Assembly (NCBI RefSeq): GCF_000382485.1
Contig: NZ_AORY01000012.1
Location: 124,001 to 188,000 of the forward strand
Length of the DNA: 64,000 nt
Direction: 5' to 3'
From: Sphingomonas sp. Mn802worker
GTDB taxonomy: Bacteria; Pseudomonadota; Alphaproteobacteria; Sphingomonadales; Sphingomonadaceae
The position numbers were made by a program, and so were the translations under genes. The notes beneath the pieces are model-generated. The model was not told where the DNA came from. It ran no database searches and worked only from the letters and a program-made list of their open reading frames with translations. This document shows, piece by piece, positions 1 to 10,877 of this stretch (the stretch's first letter is position 1; each line of letters opens with the position of its first letter).

Positions 1-1
1 T

Positions 2-355
2 CGCCTGATCGCGGACGTGACCGCCGCCGCCGCGACGCGGCATGACGTCCATGTCGAGGTGCACGGCAGCTTCAACCGCCCGCCCAAGCCGATCGACCAC
101 GCCGCCGCGCGCCTGTTCGCGCTGGTGAAGGACGCAGGATTGACGCTCGACCTCAACGTCGCCTGGCGCGACACCGGGGGGGTGTGCGACGGCAACAACA
201 TCGCCGCGGCAGGTGTGCCGGTGGTCGACACGATGGGGGTACGCGGGGGCGCGATCCACTCGAGCGACGAATTTCTGCTGGTCGACAGCCTGACCGAGCG
301 CGCCGCCTTGTCCGCGCTGACCATCAAACGCATTGCCGAGGGGGCTCTTCTTTGA
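2..355 (+). CDS. M20-family metallohydrolase, C-terminal part
   Basis: The reading frame is open from the window edge, so only the last ~117 residues are present. The fragment has the M20/M28 C-terminal catalytic layout: a D-T-G-G-V-C-D-G-N-N stretch, then GVRGGAIHSSDEF, where the His is the usual zinc ligand and the following acidic residues match the carboxypeptidase G2-like group. It lies directly upstream of astA, and its stop codon TGA (353-355) overlaps the TTG start of astA, so the genes are translationally coupled. A hydrolase of this family commonly precedes astA-astB in sphingomonads. Its substrate in arginine catabolism is not established from sequence; a role on succinylated or amide intermediates is inference. 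Confidence 0.8.
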   Translation, partial: RLIADVTAAAATRHDVHVEVHGSFNRPPKPIDHAAARLFALVKDAGLTLDLNVAWRDTGGVCDGNNIAAAGVPVVDTMGVRGGAIHSSDEFLLVDSLTERAALSALTIKRIAEGALL

Positions 356-1368
356 CGTTCGTTGTCCGTGCCGCGACCGAGGCCGACCTGCCGCATCTGT
401 ATGAGATGGCAAAACTGACCGGCGGCGGTTTCACCAACCTGCCGCCCGACCGCAAGGCATTGTCCGCGAAGCTCTCCCGCAGTCGTGAGGCGTTCGCGCG
501 CGACGGTGGAGCGATGCTTGACGAACTGTTCGTGCTGGTGCTGGAAAACACCGCCACGAAGGAGGTGCGCGGCACCTGTCAGCTGTTCACGATGGTGGGG
601 CAGCAGCATCCGTTCTACAGTTATCGCATCGGCACGCTGACGCAGCATAGCCGCGAACTCGACCGGACGTTTCGTGCCGAGATGCTGACGCTCACCACCG
701 ATCTGGAAGGGTCCAGCGAGGTCGGCGGCCTGTTCCTGCACCCCGGCGAGCGTGCCGGCGGATTGGGCATGTTACTCGCCCGCGCGCGGTATCTGTTCAT
801 CGCCGCCCACCGCGCCCGCTTCGCGCCCCGCATCCTGGCGGAACTGCGCGGCATCATCGACGAAGCGGGCGGCTCGCCGTTTTGGGACGGTCTCGCCGGG
901 CGCTTCTTTGGGATGAATTTTCAGGCCGCGGACGAGTTCAACGCGATCAACGGCCATCAATTCATCGCCGATCTGATGCCCAAACATCCGGTCTACACCG
1001 CGATGCTGTCGGAGCACGCACGCGCCGCGATCGGCCTGCCGCACCCAAGCGGACGCGCCGCGATGCGGATGCTCGAGAACGAGGGTTTCGCGTTCGAGAA
1101 TTATGTCGACATCTTCGATGGCGGCCCGACGATGACCGCGCGGACCGATGCGGTGCGCAGCATTCGTGACGCTCAGGAAACTCGGGTGGCGGCGATCGAC
1201 GGAGACGGCGGCGAGCAGGCGTTGGTCGCGACCGGACGGCTGGCCGATTTCCGCTGCGCCTACGGGGCGGTGCGCGAATGCGGCGACGGCGTGGTGCTGG
1301 CGCGATCATGTGCCGACGTGCTCGGGATCGCGGAAGATGCGACGATCAGCCACGTCGGACGGTTGTGA
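352..1368 (+). CDS. astA: Arginine N-succinyltransferase
   Basis: Transfers succinyl from succinyl-CoA to arginine, the first step of the AST arginine degradation pathway. The product is ~338 aa, the normal AstA length, and begins (M)TFVVRAATEADLPHLYEM, the usual AstA N-terminus of the GNAT-like fold; FLHPGERAGGLGMLLARAR is the acyl-CoA-binding region and NGHQFIADLMPKHPVY is a typical later motif. The start is taken as TTG at 352 because the frame reads AstA-like from there, and this TTG overlaps the upstream stop as TTGA. The next gene, astB, follows with only 2 bp to its ATG, so this is one operon. Confidence 0.93.
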   Translation: MTFVVRAATEADLPHLYEMAKLTGGGFTNLPPDRKALSAKLSRSREAFARDGGAMLDELFVLVLENTATKEVRGTCQLFTMVGQQHPFYSYRIGTLTQHSRELDRTFRAEMLTLTTDLEGSSEVGGLFLHPGERAGGLGMLLARARYLFIAAHRARFAPRILAELRGIIDEAGGSPFWDGLAGRFFGMNFQAADEFNAINGHQFIADLMPKHPVYTAMLSEHARAAIGLPHPSGRAAMRMLENEGFAFENYVDIFDGGPTMTARTDAVRSIRDAQETRVAAIDGDGGEQALVATGRLADFRCAYGAVRECGDGVVLARSCADVLGIAEDATISHVGRL

Positions 1369-1370
1369 CA

Positions 1371-2624
1371 ATGCTGCACGAGATCAACTTCGACGGCATC
1401 ATTGGCCCGACGCACAATTACGCCGGGTTGAGCCCGGGCAACCTCGCCGCCACCAGCAACGCCGGTGCGGTCGCGCATCCACGCGCCGCGGCGTTGCAAG
1501 GCATTGCCAAGATGCGTGCGAATCTGTCGCTTGGTCTGACGCAGGGCGTGTTGCTGCCGCATCGCCGGCCGGATCATCGCTGGCTCGCCTCGCTCCACAC
1601 CGACTATACCGCAGCCGAGCCGCACCTGAAGGCGCGCGCGCTGTCGGCGTCATCAATGTGGGCGGCGAACGCCGCAACCGTGTCGCCCGCGCCCGATTGC
1701 GCCGATGGACGCTGTCACCTGAGCGTCGCCAACCTCGTCACCATGCCGCATCGCAGCCACGAATGGCCCGAAACGCTGGCGCAACTGCGCCTCGCCTTTG
1801 CGCACGATGCCTTTCGGGTCCACGCACCCGTGCCGTCACCATTCGGTGACGAGGGCGCTGCCAACCACATGCGCCTGTGCGCGTCGCATGGCGCTGCCGG
1901 GGTGGAGATCTTCGTCTACGGCGTCTCGGGCGGGCCCTTCCCTGCCCGTCAGCATCTCGAGGCAAGCCGCGCGGTCGCGCGTGGTCACGCGCTCGATCCA
2001 GCGCGCACGTTGTTCGTCGAGCAGTCGCGCGAGGCGATCGCCGCTGGCGCGTTTCACAACGACGTCGTCGCGGTCGCGAACGAACGCACCCTCTTCGCGC
2101 ACGAACAGGCGTTCGCGGACCCTGACGGCTTCTACACGCAATTGCGCGCGATGATACCCGAGGTCGAAATCGTCGAGGTACCCGCGTCGGCGGTCAGCCT
2201 GTCCGATGCAATCGGCTCCTACCTGTTCAACGCGCAGCTAGTGAGCACACCCACGGGCGACCAGACTTTGATCGTGCCGCAGGAGGTGCGCGATCACTCG
2301 CGCACCTGGCAGTGGTTGCAGCAACATCTCGCGAGCAACGGTGCAATCCGCCGGGTCGAGGTTGTCGATGTGCGCGAATCGATGGCGAACGGCGGCGGCC
2401 CCGCCTGTCTTCGCCTCCGGGTCGTCTGCGATCCAACGACGATCGATCCACGCTTCCTCGTCGACGATGCGCGGCTCGACAGGATCGCCGACGTGGTGGC
2501 GCAGGATTGGCCAGAGACGATCGAGCCGGGGCAGATCGGCGACGCCGCCTTCATTCGGCAGAGCGAGCAGGCACGCGAAACGCTGCTGCGTGCGCTCGAT
2601 CTTGTCGGGTTAATTGACAATTAA
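1371..2624 (+). CDS. astB: N-succinylarginine dihydrolase
   Basis: Hydrolyses N2-succinylarginine to succinylornithine, CO2 and ammonia, the second step of the AST pathway; cytosolic. The protein (417 aa) starts MLHEINFDGIIGPTHNYAGL, the characteristic AstB amidinotransferase-fold beginning, with HNYAGLSPGN near the substrate pocket, FHNDVVAVAN around the catalytic His, and NGGGPACLRLRV with the catalytic Cys near the C-terminus. ATG at 1371 is preferred over the in-frame GTG at 1365 that overlaps the astA stop, because AstB proteins begin at this Met. astC/astD-type genes are not seen in the window and may lie upstream. Confidence 0.94.
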   Translation: MLHEINFDGIIGPTHNYAGLSPGNLAATSNAGAVAHPRAAALQGIAKMRANLSLGLTQGVLLPHRRPDHRWLASLHTDYTAAEPHLKARALSASSMWAANAATVSPAPDCADGRCHLSVANLVTMPHRSHEWPETLAQLRLAFAHDAFRVHAPVPSPFGDEGAANHMRLCASHGAAGVEIFVYGVSGGPFPARQHLEASRAVARGHALDPARTLFVEQSREAIAAGAFHNDVVAVANERTLFAHEQAFADPDGFYTQLRAMIPEVEIVEVPASAVSLSDAIGSYLFNAQLVSTPTGDQTLIVPQEVRDHSRTWQWLQQHLASNGAIRRVEVVDVRESMANGGGPACLRLRVVCDPTTIDPRFLVDDARLDRIADVVAQDWPETIEPGQIGDAAFIRQSEQARETLLRALDLVGLIDN

Positions 2625-2626
2625 CC
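2608..2626. repeat. Perfect inverted repeat at the astB stop
   Basis: GGTTAATTG and CAATTAACC form a perfect 9-bp dyad with one central base, spanning the astB stop codon and followed by TTTAA. It may act as a weak terminator or as a protein-binding dyad; it is A+T-rich for this genome. Seen directly; function is inferred. Confidence 0.4.
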
Positions 2627-2689
2627 TTTAACGATCCCGCCATAATGGCGGAAAACGGCGGCTGGCGCGGCTTTTGCGTAAACACAGGC

Positions 2690-2908
2690 ATGTGGAGCCG
2701 CATCGCACGCCTGTTCGTCATCAAGACCAAGTTCGAGGCGTTCCTCGTCATCTATGGCCTCGGCACCGGTGCGGTCGAGCGCGGCATGCACTACCGTGCG
2801 CAATATCCCGGCACGCAGGGCTGGGTCTTGTTCGCCGCGTGCACGCTCGCCGTCTTCATGGCCGGCGCGAAGATCATCGAGGCAGTCGAGATCGGCATCA
2901 ACGACTAG
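2690..2908 (+). CDS. Small conserved-type membrane protein of unknown function
   Basis: A 72-aa product starting MWSRIARLFVIKTKFEAF; an in-frame ATG at 2645 is possible but lies on the downstream edge of the astB dyad and adds residues without clear structure. One strong hydrophobic segment (GWVLFAACTLAVFMAGAKII) near residues 45-65 predicts a single transmembrane helix, with a charged N-terminus and an acidic tail (EAVEIGIND). It lies alone between astB and the convergent tRNA-Arg. I do not recognise a named family. Confidence 0.6.
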   Translation: MWSRIARLFVIKTKFEAFLVIYGLGTGAVERGMHYRAQYPGTQGWVLFAACTLAVFMAGAKIIEAVEIGIND

Positions 2909-2943
2909 GCCATTGCAGCACGCAACCAGGCTCGACAAACACG

Positions 2944-2972
2944 AAAAAGCCGGGCCACTGCTGACCCGGCTT
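2944..2972 (-). terminator. Rho-independent terminator for tRNA-Arg
   Basis: On the minus strand an AAGCCGGGT/CCCGGCTT stem with a short loop is followed by TTTTT (complement of the A-run at 2944-2948). It lies 47 bp beyond the 3' end of the leftward tRNA-Arg and also between convergent genes. Confidence 0.75.
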
Positions 2973-3018
2973 CGTCCATCCTGCGATGGTTTTTCCACCC
3001 ACTCTTCGTTCGAAAGAG

Positions 3019-3095
3019 TGGCGCGCCCGGAACGATTCGAACGTCCGACCCTCAGATTCGTAGTCTGATGCTCTATCCAGCTGAGCTACGGGCGC
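3019..3095 (-). tRNA. tRNA-Arg (anticodon ACG)
   Basis: Minus strand folds as a full cloverleaf: acceptor GCGCCCG pairs with CGGGCGC, D-arm GCTCAGCTGGATAGAGC, anticodon stem CAGAC/.. with loop CTACGAA giving anticodon ACG, T-arm with GTTCGAATC, and genomic CCA at the 3' end (3019-3021). The ACG wobble A is normally converted to inosine by TadA. Confidence 0.97.
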
Positions 3096-3179
3096 CCTGT
3101 GGAGGCGCGCTGATACGAGGGCTTTTCTGATCGCGCAAGTGCGTTGCGCGCTTTTCGCAAAGAATTTATCGCAGGCCAC

Positions 3180-3695
3180 ATGCCGCATCGCTCCAACCGT
3201 CTGCTCCCGCTGCTCTGTGCGGCGCTCGTTCCTCTTGCGGGCTGCGCCGTGCCTGAGGGTCCCTACCCGTCGCTCGCCCCTCGGCCGGTGGAGAAGCTTG
3301 GGTTCGCCGAGCCGGCGCCGCCTGCTCCCGCGCCTGTGCGACCCGACCCGGCGCTCGATGCCCGTCTCGCCGACAATGCGCGCGAGCGAGCAGCCGCCGT
3401 CGCTGCGTTCGACATCGGTGCGAGCCGGGCCGAGCGACTGGCCCGCGCCGCGCGCGGCGCAAAGGCCGGTAGCGAGCCCTGGCTCGACGCGCAGACTGCA
3501 CTGGCCGAGCTGGACACCTTGCGTGCCCGTCATCAGGACGCGCTGAGTGTGCTGGAAGATATGGCATCAATGCGCGCGCAGGCGCTGGAACCTGCCTATC
3601 CGGCGTTAGAGGCCGCATTGAAGACGGCGCGCGACACCAGCACCGCGCAAACGCGCCGGATCGACGCGATTGCGGGAAGCCTCGCGTCCGCCTGA
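3180..3695 (+). CDS. Putative lipoprotein
   Basis: The 171-aa protein starts MPHRSNRLLPLLCAALVPLAGC: a basic n-region, a hydrophobic core and the lipobox LAGC at residues ~19-22, so it should be lipidated on Cys and exported. A Pro-rich spacer follows (APPAPAPVRPDP), then an Ala/Arg/Glu-rich helical region typical of coiled coils. ATG at 3180 is chosen over 3144 because it places the n-region immediately before the hydrophobic core. It stands alone between the tRNA-Arg and a convergent membrane protein. No named family recognised. Confidence 0.7.
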   Translation: MPHRSNRLLPLLCAALVPLAGCAVPEGPYPSLAPRPVEKLGFAEPAPPAPAPVRPDPALDARLADNARERAAAVAAFDIGASRAERLARAARGAKAGSEPWLDAQTALAELDTLRARHQDALSVLEDMASMRAQALEPAYPALEAALKTARDTSTAQTRRIDAIAGSLASA

Positions 3696-3699
3696 TCGA

Positions 3700-5931
3700 T
3701 CAAAGGCGGAGCAGCGGCAGGATCGACCCGTAATCGTCCGTCCACGCCGCGAAGCCCACACGTGGACGAAGTGCCCGCCAGTGCGCATCGCGGCGCGTGA
3801 CCGCCTCATAGACCGACCGATCGCGCGTCAGCATAACCCAGGAGGACTTGGTGGCATCCTCCTCGAACGGATCGGGCGTGTGGTTCAGCACCGCGGCATG
3901 CCAGCCGCCTGCCTTTGCCGCTGCCGCCACGACGGGCGCGAGATTGAGGTAGCGGTTGGAGACGTGCACCACGAGCACGCCGCGTGGGCTCAGCACGCGA
4001 CCGTAGCCCGCGAACGCTTCCAGCGTCAGCAGGTGCATCGGCACGGCATCCGAGGAGAAGGCGTCGAGTGCGAGGATGTCGAGCGTGTTACTACGCTCGC
4101 GCGACAGGCTGAGACGCGCGTCGCCGACGACGATCTGCGCGTCGGGTGAGCAACGCCGCAGAAAGGTGAAATGACCGGTGCGCGCGATCTGCACCATCGT
4201 CGGATCGATTTCGTAGAAGCGCCAGCGCTGGCCCGGCCGATGATAACAGGCAAGCGTTCCCGCACCCAGGCCAACAACCCCGATGCGTGCCGTGTCGCCG
4301 TATAGCGCCGGCGCCAGCGTCATCACCCTCCCGACCCCCGACGTAGGAACGTAATAGGTCGTGGGTGTGCGTTCACGCGTCGGACTGCCGACCAATTGCA
4401 CGCCGTGAATGGTCGTGCCGTGCACCAGCTTTCGCTGTCGCGCACCCTCAGCCAGCGTGTAGACGCCGAAGTAACTCCGCACGCGCGCACCAGGATCGAG
4501 CGAGAGCACCAGCGAGCGCGTACCACCGAACAGCAGCAGCCCGCAGACGAGGACGCTCAGATAGGCGGCGCGGCGACCGACCGACAGGATGCCGAAGACG
4601 GTAACCGCGACAAACGACGCACCCAGCCATCGCCCTTCGACAGCACTGCCGAGATCACGCGCGCTGAGGATCAGCAGGACCAGCAATATGCCCGCCATCG
4701 CCGCGATCAGCATCAGGCGATAGGCACGCGTGAACCACAAGCGCGCAATCTGTTGCGCCAGAAACGACTGCGGCATCAACGCGCCGGTCGCAACGAGCAA
4801 AATCGGATATTCCCACGTCCAATCAAAGACGATCGGCGCGATCAATCCGGCGAACACGCCGCCGAGCGCACCGCCGGTCGACATCGCGAGATAGAAGCTC
4901 GTCAAATGCTCGGGCGCCGGACGCAGGCGATACAGCTTGGTATGCAGCGCGACAGACGCGACGAAGAGCACGGCCGCCGCGACGAACACCGCCAGCAACG
5001 ATGTGTTCGTGAACCCGCCCATCAACATGCCGCCGAACACGACCAAAGTGATGGGCGCGTAGCGCGTGATCGCGTCGGCTGCGGTCCGGCGCGCCGCAAA
5101 TGCGACCGAGAAGCTCAGCAGGTAGAGCGACAGCGGCACGACCCACAACAGCGGCAACGCGAGCAGATCGGTGCTGATGAAGGTGCTCGTCGCCAGCATC
5201 AGCCCCGACGGCACGAAGCCGAGCGTCATCCACGTCAGCCAAGACCGCGGGTCCGGCGCACGCGTCCGTCCGGCGACGGGTCTGTCCTCCTGCTCGCGTC
5301 GTTCCGGCAGCGCCCGTACGCAGATAAGGACAAGGCCTACGAGCAGAACATACCCCGCGCTCCACAGCCAGCGCTGCGCCGTGACGGGCAGCAGCGGCTC
5401 GACCACGAGAGGAAAGGCAAGCAGCCCCACGAAGCTGCCGATATTGGACGCGGCGTAAAGCGCGTACGGGTCCTGCTGCGGCTGCGACAGCGCGAACCAG
5501 CGCTGGATCAACGGCGCCTGCGCCGACACCGCGAAGAACAATGGCCCGATCGAGACGATGAACAGGTACGGCACCCAGAGCGCCGGCTCGGCACCTGCAG
5601 GCATCACGCGGTCGGCGAGCCCGATCGGCAGGAAGATCGCGGCGGCGACTAGCACGCCCAAGTGGATCAGCCCCTGCGCGCGTGCGCGAACGCGTCCGAG
5701 CAGGTGCGCATAGGCATATCCACCTAGCAACAGCGCCTGGTACACCAGCATCGCCGAGTTCCACACCGCCGACGCACCACCCAGTCGCGGCAGTGCGATC
5801 CGCGCGATCATCGGTTGCACCAGAAAGAGCAGGAACGATCCTGTCAGGATGGTGGCAACGAACAGCCATCGTGTCCCCCGCGCATCGTCGGCGATCATCG
5901 GCACCACTCTGGCTTGGCGCGCAACTGACAC
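3700..5931 (-). CDS. Fused membrane/spermidine-synthase-like protein
   Basis: A 743-aa protein with about 12-14 predicted membrane helices in residues ~20-480, starting TRWLFVATILTGSFLLF, followed by a soluble C-terminal methyltransferase-fold domain of the spermidine synthase family: VGVVGLGAGTLACY is the nucleotide-binding loop, FYEIDPTMVQIAR the acidic end of beta-2, and DILALDAFSSDAVPMHLLT the characteristic DAFS motif. Such fusions are widespread in proteobacteria, but their substrate is not known; polyamine synthesis should not be assumed. It overlaps no neighbour and lies 43 bp downstream of the GNAT gene, probably the last gene of a hemB-GNAT unit. Confidence 0.8.
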   Translation of the reverse strand: MSVARQARVVPMIADDARGTRWLFVATILTGSFLLFLVQPMIARIALPRLGGASAVWNSAMLVYQALLLGGYAYAHLLGRVRARAQGLIHLGVLVAAAIFLPIGLADRVMPAGAEPALWVPYLFIVSIGPLFFAVSAQAPLIQRWFALSQPQQDPYALYAASNIGSFVGLLAFPLVVEPLLPVTAQRWLWSAGYVLLVGLVLICVRALPERREQEDRPVAGRTRAPDPRSWLTWMTLGFVPSGLMLATSTFISTDLLALPLLWVVPLSLYLLSFSVAFAARRTAADAITRYAPITLVVFGGMLMGGFTNTSLLAVFVAAAVLFVASVALHTKLYRLRPAPEHLTSFYLAMSTGGALGGVFAGLIAPIVFDWTWEYPILLVATGALMPQSFLAQQIARLWFTRAYRLMLIAAMAGILLVLLILSARDLGSAVEGRWLGASFVAVTVFGILSVGRRAAYLSVLVCGLLLFGGTRSLVLSLDPGARVRSYFGVYTLAEGARQRKLVHGTTIHGVQLVGSPTRERTPTTYYVPTSGVGRVMTLAPALYGDTARIGVVGLGAGTLACYHRPGQRWRFYEIDPTMVQIARTGHFTFLRRCSPDAQIVVGDARLSLSRERSNTLDILALDAFSSDAVPMHLLTLEAFAGYGRVLSPRGVLVVHVSNRYLNLAPVVAAAAKAGGWHAAVLNHTPDPFEEDATKSSWVMLTRDRSVYEAVTRRDAHWRALRPRVGFAAWTDDYGSILPLLRL

Positions 5932-5974
5932 GCGTGGGATCGATCAGCGACAGCCATTCTCACCATGGTTCCAG

Positions 5975-6514
5975 CTAGCCCAGCGCGGGTTGCTGGCGAT
6001 CCAGCACGTAGATGACTGCGGGCGCGAGTGGATCGTCGGATGCGAACCTGGGATGGACGAAGTCGAGCGCCGGCCGGTGCGTCATGCCAAGCCGCTCCAT
6101 CATGCCACGGCTCTTTGCGTTGCGCTGCGCCGTGATCGCGACGATGCGCGGCGCGGCCGTGTTCGCCCAACCCCAGTCGAGCAGCGCAGCCATCGCCTCC
6201 AGCGCATAACCCCGCCGCCAGTGCGCGCGCGCGATCATCCAGCCGCATTCCAGTTCCCCCGCGACGGGCGTGTCGTCACCGGCGATCTTCAGCCCGCAAA
6301 ATCCCACCACCGCATCATCAACCCGGCGCACGACCGCGCGATAACCAAGGTCTGGACCGTAGGAGGCGTGGCGCGCCAGCGCAGCATCGGTCTGCTCCGC
6401 GGTGTTTACCGGTCCGAGATCGGCCATCGCGACCGGGTCCGCCCACATCGCATGAATCGCGGCGCGGTCAGCGGGCTGCGGCGGTCGCAGGATCAGGCGC
6501 TCAGTGAGGATCAT
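5975..6514 (-). CDS. GNAT-family N-acetyltransferase (RimJ/RimL type)
   Basis: The 179-aa product opens MILTERLILRPPQPADRAAI, a classic RimJ/RimL-like start (Acetyltransf_3), and has the acetyl-CoA-binding region ECGWMIARAHWRRGYALEAM (a relaxed R/Q-x-x-G-x-G/A site) at residues ~95-115 and a later RNAKSRGMMERLGM motif. The ATG at 6514 gives that canonical start and lies 8 bp after the hemB stop, so it is likely co-transcribed with hemB. Substrate unknown; such enzymes acetylate N-terminal amines of proteins or small molecules. Confidence 0.85.
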   Translation of the reverse strand: MILTERLILRPPQPADRAAIHAMWADPVAMADLGPVNTAEQTDAALARHASYGPDLGYRAVVRRVDDAVVGFCGLKIAGDDTPVAGELECGWMIARAHWRRGYALEAMAALLDWGWANTAAPRIVAITAQRNAKSRGMMERLGMTHRPALDFVHPRFASDDPLAPAVIYVLDRQQPALG

Positions 6515-6522
6515 GCGGCTCG

Positions 6523-8498
<1,976 letters not shown>

Positions 8499-8509
8499 GC
8501 CCGTTCGGG

Positions 8510-9970
8510 TCAGCTTGCAGGACGCATCACGCCACCGGGCTCGACATCGGCATGGCTGCGTTCTTCACAATGCTGCTCGGGCGCGAGTAGCGCACCCTTG
8601 CGCCAATCGCCGTGGCGATAATAAAGCGCTGCGAGCACTAACGTCGTCGCGGAACCGAGCGGAAAGCTCCACCACAAGGCGTCGACGCCAAGCGTCGGGC
8701 GCAACAGCACCGCGACACCCAGCCGCACCGGAAACATAGCGATGAACAGGATCGCGAGCGGTCCCCAAACCGCACCGTTCGCACGCACCACCCCAAACAG
8801 CACCATCGTCACGCCAAACAGCACGAAGCCCCAGGTCGAGACCAGGTTGACGTGCTCGGCAATCCCCAGCACCGACGAGTTTTCGGGCACGAACAGCGAC
8901 AACAATGGCCGATCGAACAGCAACGCGACCACGATGATCGCGCCGGTGATCGCCAGATTGTAAAGCACGCCGCTTCGCGTGATCGCACCAACCCGGTCCC
9001 AACGTCCCGCGCCGATGTTCTGCGCCGCCATTGCGCTCACCGCCGCACCGATCGCCATCGCCGGCATCTGGATATAGGTCCACAGCTGCTGCGTGATGCC
9101 GTAGGCGGCCGTCGTGTCGACCCCGTTGCGATTGACCAGCCCGACCATCGCCAACCCGGCACTGGAGATCACGAGCATCTGTGCACCGATCGGCAGTCCC
9201 TTGCCGACGATCGTGCCGATTAGCCCGCGCTCGGGCAGGATGTAGCGGAGCTCGTCCCCGATCAGCCGCAACGGCAGACGACGTGCGTAGATGTAGCCGA
9301 TCAGCACGACGCAGGCGACGACATTGGCAATTAGCGTCGCTGTCGCCGACCCTGCGATGCCAAGCTTGGGCGCGGGCCCAAGCCCGAGGATGAAGACCGG
9401 ATTAAGTCCAGCGTCGAGCATCACCGACAATCCCATGAACCACAATGGCGTCAGAGAATCGCCGATGCCGCGCAGCCCCATGAACATCAGGACGAGGAGC
9501 ATCGACGCTGGTAGTCCAAGGAAGATCACGCGCAAGTAAGCCAGCGCCTCGCCGTACGCGTCGCCGGGTGTCGCCAGCAGCGTCAGTATCTGCGGCGCGA
9601 AGATCCAGCCGAGCGCGCCCGTCACGACCGAACCGGCAAGCACCAGCCCGATCGCGGAGCCGAACGCGCGCCTTGCTGCATCGTGGTCGCGCCGCCCCCA
9701 TGCCTGACCGACGATGATCGTCGCTGCCATGCCGAAGCCGAACACCATGCCGAACATCAGGAACATGATGATGTTGGCGTTGCTGGTCGCGGCGAGCGCA
9801 TTCTCACCTAGGAAGCGCCCAACCCAGATCGTGTTGATCGATCCATTCAGCGACTGCAGCACGTTGGAGCCGAGCGTCGGCAATGCAAAGGCGAGCAGCG
9901 TCGCGCCGATCGGCCCGCGCGTCAGGTCGCGTTGCGTCCCGTGAATGGCTGAGGGAGAGGCTTCGTCCAT
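8510..9970 (-). CDS. MATE-family efflux transporter
   Basis: A 486-aa, 12-helix protein. The N-terminus TLLAFALPTLGSNVLQSLNGSINTIWVGRFLGENALAA is the MATE signature, repeated in the second half (GLPIGAQMLVISSAGLAMVGLVNRNG). MATE proteins export cationic drugs or metabolites against Na+ or H+ gradients. The C-terminus is hydrophilic (CEERSHADVEPGG). Start taken at 9970. Monocistronic between the convergent lipid kinase and the divergent SIMPL-domain gene. Confidence 0.9.
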   Translation of the reverse strand: MDEASPSAIHGTQRDLTRGPIGATLLAFALPTLGSNVLQSLNGSINTIWVGRFLGENALAATSNANIIMFLMFGMVFGFGMAATIIVGQAWGRRDHDAARRAFGSAIGLVLAGSVVTGALGWIFAPQILTLLATPGDAYGEALAYLRVIFLGLPASMLLVLMFMGLRGIGDSLTPLWFMGLSVMLDAGLNPVFILGLGPAPKLGIAGSATATLIANVVACVVLIGYIYARRLPLRLIGDELRYILPERGLIGTIVGKGLPIGAQMLVISSAGLAMVGLVNRNGVDTTAAYGITQQLWTYIQMPAMAIGAAVSAMAAQNIGAGRWDRVGAITRSGVLYNLAITGAIIVVALLFDRPLLSLFVPENSSVLGIAEHVNLVSTWGFVLFGVTMVLFGVVRANGAVWGPLAILFIAMFPVRLGVAVLLRPTLGVDALWWSFPLGSATTLVLAALYYRHGDWRKGALLAPEQHCEERSHADVEPGGVMRPAS

Positions 9971-10093
9971 GTCGCTGCCCTACCCTTGCCGACCCGATCC
10001 GTTCCGCACGGTGGCGCGAATATGCGTCAGCGTCCAGCCACTGCTTGGAAGCGTCACCCAGTCGCGCTAGCGTGTTCGCGAAGGGGACACGAT

Positions 10094-10837
10094 ATGCCGT
10101 TTGCCGCATCCTGGTTGACGATGCTCTTGCTGCTACAAAGCGGTAGCGGTGCTCCGCCAACGCCGCAGATCAGCGTCACCGGCAGCGGCAGTGTGTTTAC
10201 TCCGCCCGATCTCGCGGTCGTCAGTTGGACCGTTCATGGCGAAGGACCGACCTCCGACGCCGCATTGACGCAGCTCAATGCCACACGCCGCGCGGTCGAT
10301 GGCGGCGTGCGCTCGCTTACCGACGCGGTTCCGAAAGGCGGCAACGTCTCGATCCGCGCCGTTCGCGCGCGTGAATGCAACGACAACGATTACGATCCCC
10401 CGCGCCTCGACACCGGCGCGTGCGTCATCATCGGTTATGTCGCCGATCTGTCTTTGGAGTTGCGGACCGAGCAAGTCGCAAAGGTCGGGACGATCACGGG
10501 GTTGGTCGGTCGACTGGGTGCGCGCAACCCGCGTGTTTCATCGTTCCTGCTCGCCGACCCACGCGCGGCGCAGCGGCGAGCGATGGCAGCGGCGCTGACG
10601 GACGCGCGTACCCGCGCGGAGGCGATCGCGCAGGGCGCGCAGGTGAGACTCGGCGCGATCCTCTACGCCTCCGACAGCGGCGATCGTGACACGCCGGACG
10701 AGATCATGGTGACGGGGTCGCGATTGGCAGCTCCTGCACCCCCGCCGCCGCCCCCGCCGCCGATCGACGTCGCGGTCGCGCCGCGCCCGATCGAGACGCA
10801 GGCGAGTGCGCGCGTAACGTACCAGATCATCCCGTGA
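10094..10837 (+). CDS. SIMPL (DUF541) domain protein, probably exported
   Basis: The 247-aa protein begins MPFAASWLTMLLLLQSGSG, a short hydrophobic leader likely to be a signal sequence, then PQISVTGSGSVFTPPDLAVVSWTVHGEG, the typical opening strand of the SIMPL/DUF541 fold, and the family's helix-strand repeats to about residue 190 (DARTRAEAIAQGAQVRLGAI). A run of eight prolines precedes the last strand. AAGGGG sits just upstream of ATG 10094, supporting this start. SIMPL proteins are periplasmic or outer-membrane associated with ill-defined roles in stress resistance. Confidence 0.82.
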   Translation: MPFAASWLTMLLLLQSGSGAPPTPQISVTGSGSVFTPPDLAVVSWTVHGEGPTSDAALTQLNATRRAVDGGVRSLTDAVPKGGNVSIRAVRARECNDNDYDPPRLDTGACVIIGYVADLSLELRTEQVAKVGTITGLVGRLGARNPRVSSFLLADPRAAQRRAMAAALTDARTRAEAIAQGAQVRLGAILYASDSGDRDTPDEIMVTGSRLAAPAPPPPPPPPIDVAVAPRPIETQASARVTYQIIP

Positions 10838-10845
10838 GCCTTAAG

Positions 10846-10871
10846 TGGCGGGGTGCCGGAGCGCCCCGCCA
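10846..10871. terminator. Hairpin between convergent genes
   Basis: TGGCGGGG and CCCCGCCA form an 8-bp perfect stem with a 10-nt loop, between the stops of the SIMPL gene (+) and valS (-). There is no T-run on either side, so it could be a weak bidirectional or Rho-assisted terminator. Confidence 0.45.
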
Positions 10872-10877
10872 TCAATA

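Noticed and set aside
4396..5652. Long rightward frame (418 aa) opposite the spermidine-synthase-like gene
   Set aside because: Arg/Gln-rich shadow of a G+C-rich gene; the minus-strand protein has real motifs and membrane helices.
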